Positions 63,791 to 64,000 of a stretch of 64,000 bases of DNA are shown one piece after another (the first letter of the stretch is position 1; the number at the start of each line of letters is the position of its first letter). A model generated the notes under the pieces. That model ran no database searches. It saw only the letters and a program-made list of their open reading frames with translations, and was not told the DNA's origin. The translations under genes and the position numbers were made by a program. Source of the DNA: UBA2336 sp964404445 (GTDB taxonomy: Bacteria; Bacteroidota; Bacteroidia; Cytophagales; Cyclobacteriaceae); NCBI GenBank assembly GCA_964404445.1, contig CAYOJW010000006.1, positions 229,638 through 293,637 on the forward strand, given 5' to 3'.

Positions 63791-64000
63791 CAAATCGAAC
63801 AAAGGGACTGAAATTGGAAGGATTTCAGAAGTAAAAGGTTGAAAAACCACATTTATCAACTACGGTTGATAGAACGTTCTTTGAATGAATTGAAATTGAT
63901 AGCGGGCCCCGGAGGTTTTGTAATGCTGCGAAGTGTTATAGAGGAATTCCGGGCACCCCCTCAGGGCGACTTTAGGGTTGTCGATTAATGAGGGGGATAA
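63791..64000 (+). ncRNA. Highly structured RNA or rRNA operon leader, cut by the window end
   Basis: No reading frame of note. A series of hairpins follows the promoter: CTGAAAT/ATTTCAG, GGTT-GAAA-AACC, TATCAAC/GTTGATA, then GTTCTTTGA (63876-63884), which resembles the boxA-like motif of rRNA leaders. Next are CCCGGA/TCCGGG enclosing TAATGCT-GCGA-AGTGTTA, and CCCCCTCA/TGAGGGGG. The 16S start is not in the window. Either a stable-RNA leader or an independent small RNA; identity is not settled. Confidence 0.4.

Noticed and set aside
63791..64000. RNase P RNA
   Set aside because: GAGGAATTCCGGGCACC looks a little like the rnpB core GAGGAAAGTCCGGGC, but the middle bases and the following helix do not fit.

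Overview
The window comes from the chromosome of a Bacteroidota bacterium, most likely of the order Cytophagales. The signs are a SusC/SusD outer-membrane pair, type IX secretion components (a PorE-like protein and a protease with a C-terminal sorting domain), promoters of the TTG-N19/20-TAnnTTTG type, a short RpoD-type sigma factor, and a tmRNA whose tag reads GEETYAMAA. Most of the window is housekeeping sequence. No prophage, CRISPR array or intact insertion sequence was seen.

Layout. 1-0.7 kb: a HigB/HigA-type toxin-antitoxin pair at the edge. 0.7-3 kb: dnaX on the minus strand, split by a run of ten A that puts the tau C-terminus in the -1 frame, followed by the ssrA (tmRNA) gene. 3-9.3 kb: an orphan beta-rich protein, a dispersed repeat, then a helix-hairpin-helix membrane protein overlapping a giant SF1 helicase. 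9.4-18 kb: an orphan four-helix sensor, an ammonium transporter, a TPR histidine kinase with its LuxR-type regulator, a secreted protein of unknown function and an M14-like peptidase. 18-25.5 kb: a tiny Lys/Ala histone-like peptide, a decayed toxin-antitoxin pair, and a tripartite RND efflux operon. 25.5-31.3 kb: an ECF sigma factor, a membrane protein, a membrane LytTR regulator, an S1/P1 nuclease and a FabH-like synthase. 31.3-34.3 kb: cold-shock protein, a small unknown protein, RpoD-like sigma factor and fatty-acid desaturase, all on the minus strand. 34.6-41.6 kb: tRNA-Arg, lepA, two small charged coiled-coil proteins, folD, queE, and pabB/pabC-like genes. 41.6-53.6 kb: PorE-like protein, a SusC/SusD/lipoprotein operon and a secreted subtilase, in visibly more AT-rich sequence from about 43.6 kb. 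53.7-63.7 kb: queD, lpxB, clpX, clpP, tig, tRNA-Leu, rel (ppGpp), a Fur-family regulator, a STAS protein and purA. The last 220 bases look like a strong promoter followed by a highly structured RNA cut by the window end, possibly an rRNA operon leader.

How the genes work together. tig-clpP-clpX form a folding/proteolysis cluster, and tmRNA feeds tagged proteins to such proteases. folD, pabB-like and pabC-like genes serve folate synthesis. queE and queD belong to the 7-deazaguanine (queuosine) pathway. The sigma factor, desaturase and cold-shock genes may form a cold/envelope response. The PorE-like protein and the sorting-domain protease belong to the same export route. The points most worth a second look are the dnaX slippage site, a pair of dispersed repeats of which one carries a nested palindrome flanked by a 9-bp duplication, the helicase with a degenerate nuclease-like tail, and the structured RNA at the right edge.
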